39,850 nucleotides of DNA from Planctomycetota bacterium. GTDB lineage: Bacteria > Planctomycetota > PLA2. Below, piece by piece: positions 1-7,338 of this stretch. The stretch lies in NCBI GenBank assembly GCA_021776785.1, contig JAJFFF010000039.1, positions 1-39,850 on the forward strand, in the 5' to 3' direction. Position numbers and translations under genes: made by a program. The notes beneath the pieces are model-generated. The model saw only the letters and a program-made list of their open reading frames with translations, ran no database searches and had not been told where the DNA came from. The first letter of the stretch is position 1, and every line of letters starts with the position of its first letter.

Positions 1-39
1 GGCGTTGACTTTTTGGATTGAATTCTCAAACTTCTTCAT
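1..39 (-). CDS. Start of an unidentified gene, cut by the window edge
   Basis: An ATG at 39 (minus) opens a frame of 13 codons (MKKFENSIQKVNA) that runs off the left edge without a stop. It is supported by a strong Shine-Dalgarno stretch, AAGGAAGGAGACCC, directly upstream on the minus strand (about 41-54). Few other genes in this window have so good a ribosome site. The product cannot be identified from 13 residues. The 249 bases between this start and the next gene hold a candidate leader with several small GC-rich stems around 77-110, but no promoter that I can name with confidence. Confidence 0.6.
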   Translation of the reverse strand, partial: MKKFENSIQKVNA

Positions 40-288
40 TGGGTCTCCTTCCTTTCGTTGAAATTCAAACCTTCAACTGGGACGTAAGAGCCCGTGGGTC
101 ATGCCCAGGGGAGGAGGCCCGTTTACGACATCATGTCAATCGAATGCATTGCGTAGATCCTAACGCTTCGTTGAGTCTAGGGTGCCGATTCACAGACCAC
201 CCCGCGCGCAGGGCCGGAGAGCGACGGCCGAGATATGCGAAAGCCCTCGTCTTGTCTTGTGCTGTCCGTTGCTCGATTCAGCAACCGT

Positions 289-870
289 TCACCGAACCGA
301 CAACGCGCGCTCCACGAGCGCACGCGCGTCAATCAACTCGCCCACTGCTTCTTCTGCTGCCGCCAACGCTTCTCTTATGCGGGCCGGCGTTGCGCCGACT
401 CTTTGTGCGCCTCGTACGTGGGCGCGCAACTGCGCGCGCATGCCCATCGCCGCCAGCATCGCGACCGCCATTAACTCGCGTTCCAGTACCGGCAAGAACG
501 GTCGCCCCAACACTTGGCCGTACGCGTCGCGGATTACGAACCGGGCGAAGTCGGGGTGCCACGCGTCGAGCTTGTCGAGCACCGTCTGCTTGTGCGGGCC
601 GTAAATCTGCGCGAACAGTTCCCGGCCGCGCTTTTCCAAATCGATGTCGGCCGCCTCGCTCGGCGGCGTCGTCTCGGCGTCCAAACACTCGAACGCATCG
701 ATCGTCCGTGGATAGCCCGCGAACAAAAACACTTGCAGCGTCGCTTCCTGCAGGTCCGCCATCGCGATTCCGGCCGCCCGGGCCTCGCGATACCAGTCGG
801 GCAAGAGGCCGCGCTTTCCGGCCGCGGCGGCGGCAGTTAAGCGGCAAAGATGGCGAACTCGGTCGGTCAC
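289..870 (-). CDS. Carboxymuconolactone decarboxylase (CMD)-family protein
   Basis: A 193-residue all-helical protein of the CMD/AhpD-like fold. The core around residues 40-62 (QEATLQVFLFAGYPRTIDAF) matches the family pattern of a helix followed by a glycine-proline turn and a second helix, and a second family-like stretch lies near 125-165 (MAVAMLAAMGMRAQLRAHV). It lacks the CxxC pair of AhpD: only Cys62 is present in the core. A peroxidase role like AhpD is therefore unlikely, and a decarboxylase or thiol-independent role is possible. The start is GTG at 870. A -10-like TACTTT lies 7 nt upstream (878-883 on the plus strand), which fits a leaderless message. It is divergent from rsmG with only 40 nt between the two starts. 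Substrate unknown. Confidence 0.75.
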   Translation of the reverse strand: MTDRVRHLCRLTAAAAAGKRGLLPDWYREARAAGIAMADLQEATLQVFLFAGYPRTIDAFECLDAETTPPSEAADIDLEKRGRELFAQIYGPHKQTVLDKLDAWHPDFARFVIRDAYGQVLGRPFLPVLERELMAVAMLAAMGMRAQLRAHVRGAQRVGATPARIREALAAAEEAVGELIDARALVERALSVR

Positions 871-910
871 GCGTCAAAAAGTACCCGGTTCGGCGCTTTC
901 CGGCCATGCT

Positions 911-1627
911 GTGGGCGTGCGAGACGATGTGGCGCAGCTTTTGGCCGGTGCGGGATACGAACCGTCGGCCGCCGATTGGGAGTATTACGAGGAGATTCGT
1001 GCGCGTTTGGAGCACGCCAACCAAACGATGAACCTCACGCGGCTAACCGAGCCGATGGACTTTTATCGCAAACACGTCCTCGATTCCGTGCTGCCGTTTC
1101 TAAACGTGACCGCGCTCGCCAAGCTCGCGCCGCACGGCGTCTTGTGCGCCGACATTGGATCGGGCTGCGGCTTCCCGGGCTTGGCCGTCCGGCGCCTGTT
1201 TCCGCATTGGGAAATCGCGCTGATCGAAAAAACGATCAAGAAGGCCGCGTTTTTAGAAGACACCGTGGGCGGCATGCAGCTGGAGCGCACCTACGTCGTG
1301 CCGCTCGAAGCGCGCGCCGCTCCGTCCGCTGCGAAAGTCATGCGGCGCGGCTGCAAGGTCGTGTTGGCGCGGGCGGTCGGTCGCATCGCGGTGGTGACTG
1401 AGATGGCGCGCCAGCTCGTGTCCAAAGACGGAATGGTCGTGCACTACAAGGGCGGCACGATCGCCGAAGACGAGTGGAGCGAGGGGCGCAAGGCCGCGTC
1501 GAAGGCCGGCCAGATGTTGGTCCGCCCCAAAAAGTACGCGCTGCCGCCCGACGCCGAACGGAGTGTCGTGTTGGCGCGCAAGCGCACCGCCGCCGACCGC
1601 AAAAATCACCACACGTCGAAGCCGTAG
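911..1627 (+). CDS. rsmG: 16S rRNA (guanine527-N7)-methyltransferase RsmG (GidB)
   Basis: A 238-residue class I SAM-dependent methyltransferase that methylates N7 of G527 in 16S rRNA. The RsmG hallmarks are visible: MNLTRLTEPMDFYRKHVLDS (residues 40-59), the SAM-binding loop DIGSGCGFPGL (81-91), the acidic strand ending in LIEKTIKKAAFL (104-115), and the VLARAVG motif in the second half. Length is normal for the family (about 210-240). The GTG at 911 is chosen because the nearby ATG at 906 is in another frame. Its usual partner mnmG/gidA is not adjacent here. The 3' end overlaps the convergent Nudix gene by 22 nt. Loss of RsmG gives low-level streptomycin resistance in other bacteria (established knowledge). 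Confidence 0.93.
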   Translation: MGVRDDVAQLLAGAGYEPSAADWEYYEEIRARLEHANQTMNLTRLTEPMDFYRKHVLDSVLPFLNVTALAKLAPHGVLCADIGSGCGFPGLAVRRLFPHWEIALIEKTIKKAAFLEDTVGGMQLERTYVVPLEARAAPSAAKVMRRGCKVVLARAVGRIAVVTEMARQLVSKDGMVVHYKGGTIAEDEWSEGRKAASKAGQMLVRPKKYALPPDAERSVVLARKRTAADRKNHHTSKP

Positions 1628-2055
1628 CGCGCGCGTTCGCCCGACTGCAGCCAGCGCACGAACGCGCCGTGGTAGGGAGCGTCGAGCAGTTCCGGGAGCG
1701 CGTCGCGCGACGCGAAGCGGTGATCCAAGATGTCGGGATCGCGGGACGTGTCCACCGACTGCCCGTCGGCGCGCACGCGAAAAAACACCGACCGCCACAC
1801 GCCGACGCGCTGCCCGCCGCGCACGCGCTCGCCTTCGGCCAAAAGAACCATCTCGCCCACCGTCACCGCGAGCCCGGTTTCCTCAAACATCTCGCGCGTC
1901 AACGCCTCGTGCAACGCTTCGCCCGGCTCCACGCCGCCGCCGGGAAGATCCCAGACGGCGCGCGGCTGCCCGTTGATCGTGCGCGTGTTCGAAACCAAGA
2001 GAACGCCCTCGTCATTTTCGAGCAGGGCAAACGCCCCAAGGTAGTCGGATCGCAT
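1606..2055 (-). CDS. Nudix hydrolase
   Basis: A 149-residue single-domain Nudix protein that should hydrolyse a nucleoside diphosphate linked to another group. The full Nudix box G-x5-E-x7-REuxEExGu is present, from the glycines of LPGGGVEPGE to REMFEETGL (about residues 38-62), so the metal-binding glutamates are intact. An ADP-ribose, dinucleotide or oxidised-nucleotide substrate cannot be told apart from sequence alone. The start ATG at 2055 is preceded by a good -10 box, TATCAT, 9 nt upstream, shared as overlapping DNA with the divergent acyltransferase promoter. Its tail overlaps rsmG tail-to-tail. Confidence 0.88.
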   Translation of the reverse strand: MRSDYLGAFALLENDEGVLLVSNTRTINGQPRAVWDLPGGGVEPGEALHEALTREMFEETGLAVTVGEMVLLAEGERVRGGQRVGVWRSVFFRVRADGQSVDTSRDPDILDHRFASRDALPELLDAPYHGAFVRWLQSGERARYGFDVW

Positions 2056-2063
2056 GGTGTGTG

Positions 2064-2070
2064 GATGATA
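2064..2070. promoter_or_regulatory. Overlapping divergent -10 boxes between the Nudix and acyltransferase genes
   Basis: The 20-bp interval between the two divergent starts contains GATGATA. Read on the minus strand it gives TATCAT 9 nt before the Nudix ATG (2055). Read on the plus strand it gives GATGAT 6 nt before the ATG at 2076. Both spacings fit leaderless transcripts, and the two polymerases could not bind together. Confidence 0.45.
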
Positions 2071-2075
2071 GGGGC

Positions 2076-2765
2076 ATGGAACCGGCCGTGCGCCTCATTC
2101 GGAGCGGTGCGCTCGCTCCGGCGCTCAATCTGGCGCTCGACGAAGCGCTCCTGCGCAGCGGCGTCGAGACGTTCCGGCTCTACGCCTGGGACCCGCCGGG
2201 GTTGAGTCTGGGGTACTTCCAAAAGGCGAACGAAACGGCGGTTCCCAAGGGGTTCACACTCGTCCGGCGACCGACCGGCGGCGGCGCGATCGCGCACACG
2301 GGCGAAGTCACGGTGAGCTGGATCGGGCGGCGTCAGCGCGTGGACGCGGCGTACGCGGTGATGAATAAACTGGTCGAAGATGCGTTGTCCAATCTCGGGA
2401 TCACGACGACGCGCGGTCAAGGAGAACCCGAAGCCGCCCCGCGCGGGATGTGTTTTGACCACCACACCTGCTACGACTTGATGGTGGGCGAAAAAAAGAT
2501 CTTCGGCTCGGCACAACGCCGGGGCGGCGACCGGTTCTTGCTGCACGGAACCTTGGTCGTCGCAAAAAACCCGGCCGCCTCGGGCGCCATCTCGGTCGCG
2601 GAAGCGCTCGACCGATCGATCGCGCACAGCGAAATCGAGCAAGCCATTCTCGACGCGGCGCCCTGGCCGCTCGCCCCGGGCAGTCCGACACCGGAGGAAT
2701 GGGCGCGCGCCCACGCGCTCGTGGAAAAACGTTACGCGTCCAAAGCATGGACACTTCGTCGCTAG
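2076..2765 (+). CDS. Lipoyl/octanoyl transferase family protein (LipM/LplA-like)
   Basis: A 229-residue member of the biotin/lipoate A/B protein ligase family, expected to move octanoyl or lipoyl groups onto the lysine of lipoyl domains (pyruvate dehydrogenase E2, GcvH). The signature RRPTGGGAIAH lies near residues 68-78, and the second motif CFDHHTCYDLMVGEKKIFGS about residues 128-147. The Cys-Phe at the start of that motif is where LipM-type octanoyltransferases carry their catalytic cysteine, so LipM is a better guess than the ATP-using LplA, although the distinction is not certain. The ATG at 2076 is preferred to the upstream GTG at 2061 because a -10-like box sits 6 nt before it and the family begins close to this point. 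Confidence 0.8.
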   Translation: MEPAVRLIRSGALAPALNLALDEALLRSGVETFRLYAWDPPGLSLGYFQKANETAVPKGFTLVRRPTGGGAIAHTGEVTVSWIGRRQRVDAAYAVMNKLVEDALSNLGITTTRGQGEPEAAPRGMCFDHHTCYDLMVGEKKIFGSAQRRGGDRFLLHGTLVVAKNPAASGAISVAEALDRSIAHSEIEQAILDAAPWPLAPGSPTPEEWARAHALVEKRYASKAWTLRR

Positions 2766-2792
2766 TCTTTGTCGCGCCAACCTTTCTCCCCG

Positions 2793-2798
2793 TACCAT
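2793..2798 (+). promoter_or_regulatory. Candidate -10 box for the DUF2254-mscS pair
   Basis: TACCAT lies 53 nt before the ATG of the DUF2254 gene and just after the end of the acyltransferase gene. No clear -35 box is seen. It would give a message with a leader of roughly 45 nt that contains a GGGAAGAG stretch. Confidence 0.3.
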
Positions 2799-2851
2799 GA
2801 CCCGGTGAAAGGGAAGAGAACACGAGTAGACGAACGCGTCGGTTGCCACCG

Positions 2852-4252
2852 ATGAAGTTTCGTTTGATCAGCGCACAGCTGATCAAGGTCGCGCGTGATA
2901 TCCGGGCCAGCTACTGGTTCGTGCCGGGGTTGATGGTGGTCTGCGCAGGTGTGCTTGCGTTCGTTACCGATCGCATCGACGCCTCGCACTCGGCCGACTG
3001 GCTCGCCCACGTCCCGTGGCTCTACAGCAACGATCCGGCCGGCGCGCGCGCGGTGCTGGCCGCGATCGCGACATCGATGATCGGTGTCGCAGGCGTCACG
3101 TTCTCGATGACGATCGTGGCCGTATCGTTCGCCGCCGCGCAATTCGGGCAGCGTCTGATCGGCAACTTCATGCGCGATGTGGGCAATCAGGTCACGCTGG
3201 GCACCTTTATCGCAACGTTTGTGTACTGCATTTCGGTGCTCCGCACGATCACCAGCGGAGACGGCCCCGACGCAGCGCACGTCCCCCACATCTCCATCCT
3301 GGTGGCCCTGGTGCTGACGCTGATCAGCATCCTCGTCCTCATCTATTTCATTCACCACATTCCCGAATCGATCAACGTGAGCCGGATCGCCGCGGCGATC
3401 GGGAGCGATCTCCGCAAGTCGGTCCAAGTCTTGTTTCCCGAACAAGTGAGTGCACGCGGGCCGAAAAAATCGGACCCCGATCCGCCCGACTGGGAAACCG
3501 ATGCGGTCCCGGTGCGCTGCGACGTCTCGGGCTATCTACAAGCGATTAACGAAGAACGCATACTCACCGTCGCCAACGAGCACGACTTGGTGGTCCGGAT
3601 CGAATACCGCCCCGGCGACTTCGCCTCGCCCGGCGCGGCGCTGCTTCGCATCGGGCCCGGCGCGCGCGTGACGGACGAAATCATTGAGCGGCTGCAGGCA
3701 TGCCTCGCCTTCGGGTTCGAGCGAACGCCGCAACAAAACGTGTTGTTCTTGGTCGATCAACTCATCGAGATTTTGGCGCGGGCGCTCTCGCCGGGCGTCA
3801 ACGACCCGTATACGGCCATCGCCTGCCTGGATTGGCTCCAGACCGCGCTGATTGATCTCGTGCAACGAGATATCCCGGCCGCGCGCCGGCACAACGACGA
3901 AGGAAAGCTGCGGTTTATCGCGCAGCCCGTCGACTTTGCGCAGTTTACGGAAGCCGTGTTTGGGCAATCACTCCAGTACGTGGCCGCCGATCGCAACGTC
4001 GCCATTCGATCGATGCGCGCCCTCGCGGAAGTCATCGCCATCGCGGACCGCGCGGACTACCGCGAGAATCTGATGAACCACGCGCGCGCTCTCAACGCCG
4101 CGTGCGGCGACCGCTTGCCCCTCCAGCGCGACCGCGACATGCTCGCCGCGTACTACGAGCGGACGAAAACCCTGGCGAACGACGAGTCCGCGCGCGCGTC
4201 GCACTGCCGCTCCGACGGGTGGCCGGGCGGCAACAACAAGTCCCTGGCCTGA
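2852..4252 (+). CDS. DUF2254 integral membrane protein
   Basis: A 466-residue membrane protein of the uncharacterised DUF2254 family. Four hydrophobic segments fill the N-terminal third: about residues 22-42 (YWFVPGLMVVCAGVLAFVT), 65-95 (IGVAGVTFSMTIVAVSFAAA), 112-130 (TFIATFVYCISVL) and 146-170 (ILVALVLTLISILVLIYFI). A soluble C-terminal domain contains the family-like segment ARALSPGVNDPYTAIACLDWL. The ATG at 2852 (MKFRLISAQL) is preferred to a TTG at 2843. It ends 13 nt before the MscS-type gene and is very likely co-transcribed with it; both may act at the inner membrane. Function unknown; an ion-transport or osmotic role is inferred only from the neighbour. Confidence 0.85.
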   Translation: MKFRLISAQLIKVARDIRASYWFVPGLMVVCAGVLAFVTDRIDASHSADWLAHVPWLYSNDPAGARAVLAAIATSMIGVAGVTFSMTIVAVSFAAAQFGQRLIGNFMRDVGNQVTLGTFIATFVYCISVLRTITSGDGPDAAHVPHISILVALVLTLISILVLIYFIHHIPESINVSRIAAAIGSDLRKSVQVLFPEQVSARGPKKSDPDPPDWETDAVPVRCDVSGYLQAINEERILTVANEHDLVVRIEYRPGDFASPGAALLRIGPGARVTDEIIERLQACLAFGFERTPQQNVLFLVDQLIEILARALSPGVNDPYTAIACLDWLQTALIDLVQRDIPAARRHNDEGKLRFIAQPVDFAQFTEAVFGQSLQYVAADRNVAIRSMRALAEVIAIADRADYRENLMNHARALNAACGDRLPLQRDRDMLAAYYERTKTLANDESARASHCRSDGWPGGNNKSLA

Positions 4253-4265
4253 CCGGAGGTATTCC

Positions 4266-5813
4266 ATGCGTTGGTCGCATCTGTGCACCATCATCCTCAC
4301 GCTCGTCTTGGCCGCCGCAACGGCGCGCGCCCAAGATCCCCCGGCGCAGCCGACCGCCGCCGACAAGAGCGTCGAGTCGGCGCTGCAAGCCGTCTTCGAG
4401 CAAGTCGAGGCGTTCTCGGCGATCCAGGCGCGCGTGCGGGCGGGCGTCGTCAAGCTGTCGGGCAAGGTGCCGAGCTCGGCGATCCGCGACGCGGCCCAAA
4501 AGATCGCGGCGGATCGGGACGGTGTTGTGTACGTCGACAACAAACTCACGCTCCCGGAGCCGCAGCCGGACGCGGAGGCCGCGGTGGACGAGTCGCCATC
4601 GGCGGTCGATCAACGGCTGGCCGAACGGCTCCGCAAAATCTTTGCGCGCTTCGACAACCTAAACCAAGTCGAAGTCGACGTCGCGGCCGGCGTCGTCGAA
4701 CTCAAGGGGCAGGTGCTCCGCGCCGAGGACGCCGATATCGCGCAAAACCTCGCGCAGAGCGTGGACGGCGTGGTGTTCGTCAACAACCGGCTCGAAGAGA
4801 CGACCGACGTTTCCGAAAGGATCTTGCCCAGCGTCGAAAAGCTGACCGGCTGGGCGCGCGATTTCGTGGTCGCTTTACCCCTTCTGCTGGTCGCGCTCCT
4901 GGTGATCGTCGTGTTCTGGTGGCTCGGGCGCGTGATCGCAGGCATGGATCGCCTCTTCGCCAAGCTGACGGACAAAACGCTCGTGCAAGACATCTTGCGC
5001 CAGGTCGCGCGCACGCTGTTTCTCTTACTCGGCGTGTTCTTGGGCTTAGAAATCTTGGGCGCGACTGCGCTGGTCGGCGCCGTACTCGGAACCGCGGGCG
5101 TGGTCGGTTTGGCGCTGGGTTTCGCGTTCCGCGACATCGTCGAAAACTATCTGGCCAGCATCATCTTGAGTGTGCGCCAACCGTTCCGCTCCAAAGACCT
5201 CGTCGAAATCGACGGCCATCGCGGCACCGTCATTCACATGACGACGCGCGACACCGTGATGCTCACCGCGGAAGGCAACCACCTGACGCTCCCCAACGCC
5301 AAAGTGTTCAAGAGCACGATCGTGAACTACACCAGGGCCCCGCGGCGTCGTTTCGACGTGGCGATCGGCGTGGGCACCGATGTCGATCTCAAGAGCGCGA
5401 CCGAACTCGGGCTCGGCGTGTTGGAGAGTATGAAGGGCGTGGTCGATGACCCCGAGCCGTACGCGCGCGTCGAAAACCTCGGCGACTCCACCGTCACGAT
5501 CCGGTTTTACGGCTGGGTCGATCAGCGCTCGACCGATTACGCGAAGGTCAAGAGCGCTGCGGTGCGCCTTATCAAGCGCGTCATGGACGAAAACCACATC
5601 GACATGCCCGTGCCGATGTATCAGGTCGAAGTGCGCCGGCCCAACCAGGAGAAAGCGCGACCGACCGACGCCGGCGACTCGACGCTCGCCCACGCCGACG
5701 CCGCCAGCGTCGATGTCGAGCCCGAACGCGAGCTGGAGAAACAAGTCGATGAAGAGCTCCGTCGCACCGAGGAGGTCGATCTGCTGAGCAAGGAGGACGC
5801 CGCCGAGGACTAG
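4266..5813 (+). CDS. BON-domain mechanosensitive channel (MscS family)
   Basis: A 515-residue small-conductance mechanosensitive channel. It has a signal peptide (1-22, cleavage after ARA), two BON domains in the exported part (about 33-96 and 113-178; each ends in V-V-x-V-x-N-x-L), then membrane segments at about 199-225, 250-268 and 270-300. The last is the pore helix and runs into the MscS signature GLALGFAFRDIVENYLASII (281-300). The cytoplasmic beta domain follows (LVEIDGHRGTV, LPNAKVF). It should open under membrane tension and release solutes. BON domains bind phospholipid or other hydrophobic ligands in known proteins, so they may sense the envelope. A good GGAGG precedes the ATG by 6 nt. 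The acidic tail (about 460-515) is unique. Stop codons of this gene and the next share the palindrome CTAG. Confidence 0.9.
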   Translation: MRWSHLCTIILTLVLAAATARAQDPPAQPTAADKSVESALQAVFEQVEAFSAIQARVRAGVVKLSGKVPSSAIRDAAQKIAADRDGVVYVDNKLTLPEPQPDAEAAVDESPSAVDQRLAERLRKIFARFDNLNQVEVDVAAGVVELKGQVLRAEDADIAQNLAQSVDGVVFVNNRLEETTDVSERILPSVEKLTGWARDFVVALPLLLVALLVIVVFWWLGRVIAGMDRLFAKLTDKTLVQDILRQVARTLFLLLGVFLGLEILGATALVGAVLGTAGVVGLALGFAFRDIVENYLASIILSVRQPFRSKDLVEIDGHRGTVIHMTTRDTVMLTAEGNHLTLPNAKVFKSTIVNYTRAPRRRFDVAIGVGTDVDLKSATELGLGVLESMKGVVDDPEPYARVENLGDSTVTIRFYGWVDQRSTDYAKVKSAAVRLIKRVMDENHIDMPVPMYQVEVRRPNQEKARPTDAGDSTLAHADAASVDVEPERELEKQVDEELRRTEEVDLLSKEDAAED

Positions 5814-6610
5814 GCGGTCGGCTTGCGGGCGACGGCGCACGCCATCGGGATCGTCAGCTCGATGGGGCCGCCCAAGTTTTTGACGAGCGCCGGCCGGAGT
5901 TCGTCGAACGCGGGCTCGCCGCCCGCCACCTCGCGCCACGCCGGCAAAAAGCCAAAGCGGATCAGGAACTGGCCCAACAAGGCGTCGCCGTCGACGTAAC
6001 GCAGGGTCTTCGTCGCGTCTTTCCATGACTCCACAACGAATCCTGCGTCCTCGATCAACGCGGTCACGCTGGCGCGGGTGCCGCGGTGGGCGACGTGGGT
6101 GCGCAACCGCTCGCGCGCAGCATTCATGCCCCGCTCCGCCAGCGTTTGGTCGTAAACGTCGTAAAACTCCTGCATGTGCCCGATCAGATTCGTCGTGAGA
6201 ATCAGCTGGGCGCCGGGCTTGGCGACGCGCCGGCACTCCGCGGCCACTGTCGGCGGATCGGAGAAATTATTGATCCCGACATTCGACACGAGCACGTCGA
6301 AACAAGCATCGGGAAAGGGCATCGAAGCCGCGTCCGCCTCGTGACACGTGAGGTGGGGCAGGCCGAAGTACCGCGCCTTGCCGCGCACGCGGTCGAGCGC
6401 GGCGGGCCAGAGATCGAGGGCGTGGATCCGGCTCTTGACCCCCATCCGCTGGGCGAGTTCGACCGACAAAAATCCGGTGCCGGCGCCGATATCGAGCACC
6501 GTGAGGCCAGGTCGCATGTCGATTGCGGCCAACGCCATGGCGCCGAACGGAGCCGACCAGAGCGGCGCCTCGTCGAAAAAGGCTACGAGGTCTTGGTCGT
6601 GGAGATCCAT
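5810..6610 (-). CDS. Class I SAM-dependent methyltransferase (UbiE/arsenite-methyltransferase-like fold)
   Basis: A 266-residue small-molecule methyltransferase. Motif I is VLDIGAGTGFLS (38-49); an acidic motif II follows in IHALDLWPAALDRVR; motif III/IV corresponds to CFDVLVSNVGINNF; and a post-motif stretch RVAKPGAQLILTTN completes the Methyltransf_11-type core. The C-terminal 100 residues are a separate cap that may bind the substrate. The cysteines needed by ArsM enzymes are not arranged in the usual way, so arsenic methylation is not supported. A GGGAGGG ribosome site lies 4 nt before the ATG. The 60-bp leader holds a perfect 9-bp inverted repeat that looks like an operator. Substrate unknown. 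Confidence 0.82.
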   Translation of the reverse strand: MDLHDQDLVAFFDEAPLWSAPFGAMALAAIDMRPGLTVLDIGAGTGFLSVELAQRMGVKSRIHALDLWPAALDRVRGKARYFGLPHLTCHEADAASMPFPDACFDVLVSNVGINNFSDPPTVAAECRRVAKPGAQLILTTNLIGHMQEFYDVYDQTLAERGMNAARERLRTHVAHRGTRASVTALIEDAGFVVESWKDATKTLRYVDGDALLGQFLIRFGFLPAWREVAGGEPAFDELRPALVKNLGGPIELTIPMACAVARKPTA

Positions 6611-6629
6611 TGGGCCCTCCCATTCTCGT

Positions 6630-6654
6630 TAAGTCGTTGCAAGCAAACGACTTA
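6630..6654. promoter_or_regulatory. Perfect 9-bp inverted repeat, probable operator
   Basis: TAAGTCGTT, a 7-bp spacer GCAAGCA, then AACGACTTA. It lies 20 bp upstream of the methyltransferase start at 6610, within its ribosome-site and promoter region, and 17 bp past the end of the upstream TPR gene. Two half-sites about 16 bp centre to centre suit a dimeric helix-turn-helix repressor. An RNA hairpin (weak terminator of the TPR gene) is the alternative, but no U-run follows it. Confidence 0.5.
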
Positions 6655-6670
6655 GGGGAATTGTCGGGAC

Positions 6671-7135
6671 CTACGAGCGGTCCTGATCGCGGATGATTTC
6701 GTCCTGGAAGCGATCCCAGTCGATTCCGGTGATCTCGTCGCGGGTGATCGGCGGGAGCCCGCGGAAATGGCGCTGCTCGGCCTCGTCGGCGAAATCTCCG
6801 ATGTAGCGACGGCTGTGAGCGCGCTCGGGAACGGTGACTTCTTCGAGGCTGCCGGGGTAGCTAAAAAGTTCCGGAACCTGCTCGTGTTGCGCCCGGAGAC
6901 GGGAATAAGCGCGCTCGAATCGCTCCGGATCGATTTGCCAGGCTAGGTCGAATTCGCGCTTGGCTTTGACGACCGCGCGGTCGCGCCAGTAGACCTTTCC
7001 GAGCAGAAAATGCGCGACAAATGAGCCCGGATTCCTGCGTACCGCCTGCTTCAAAGCGGTACGGGCACGATCCCGCCGACCCGTTAGGATCGCGACTCGC
7101 GCCTTCAGCAGACTCCAGAACTCGACGATACGCAC
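6671..7135 (-). CDS. Small tetratricopeptide-repeat protein
   Basis: A 154-residue soluble protein. Residues about 7-75 form two TPR-like helical hairpins (LLKARVAILTGRRDRARTAL, then VAHFLLGKVYWRDRAVVKAK), with the expected small residues and a loop ending in DPERFERAY. The remaining half is charged and not recognised; it ends GIDWDRFQDEIIRDQDRS. The GTG start at 7135 is supported by GGGAGGAAG about 8 nt upstream. It is divergent from the PATAN/PQQ gene across a 203-bp intergenic region, so the two may share control. TPR proteins act as scaffolds, and a role with the neighbouring polarity-type cluster is possible but only inferred. Confidence 0.7.
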   Translation of the reverse strand: MRIVEFWSLLKARVAILTGRRDRARTALKQAVRRNPGSFVAHFLLGKVYWRDRAVVKAKREFDLAWQIDPERFERAYSRLRAQHEQVPELFSYPGSLEEVTVPERAHSRRYIGDFADEAEQRHFRGLPPITRDEITGIDWDRFQDEIIRDQDRS

Positions 7136-7338
7136 AGCAACTTCCTCCCAAGCCTTTTTAGTCTCGATTCAAGCCCGGGAACGTCCAAAACCGATACGGA
7201 ATCGGACTTCACCGCAATCCTAAGTTGATGGTGCCCCTACCGCAAGGGGTGTCAGAGGCCGGAAAACGGTGTTGCGAAAGCTTTGATGAGGAGTTTCGAC
7301 ACGGGCACTGTCTCGAGTGATGGAGGCGCGATTTAGCC

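Noticed and set aside
18..1031. 337-residue plus-strand frame at the left edge
   Set aside because: Overlaps the CMD gene antisense and rsmG in another frame; composition is an Arg/Pro/Ser-rich shadow.
5810..6610. Arsenite methyltransferase (ArsM)
   Set aside because: The fold fits, but the cysteine pattern required for arsenic binding is not seen and no ars gene is near.
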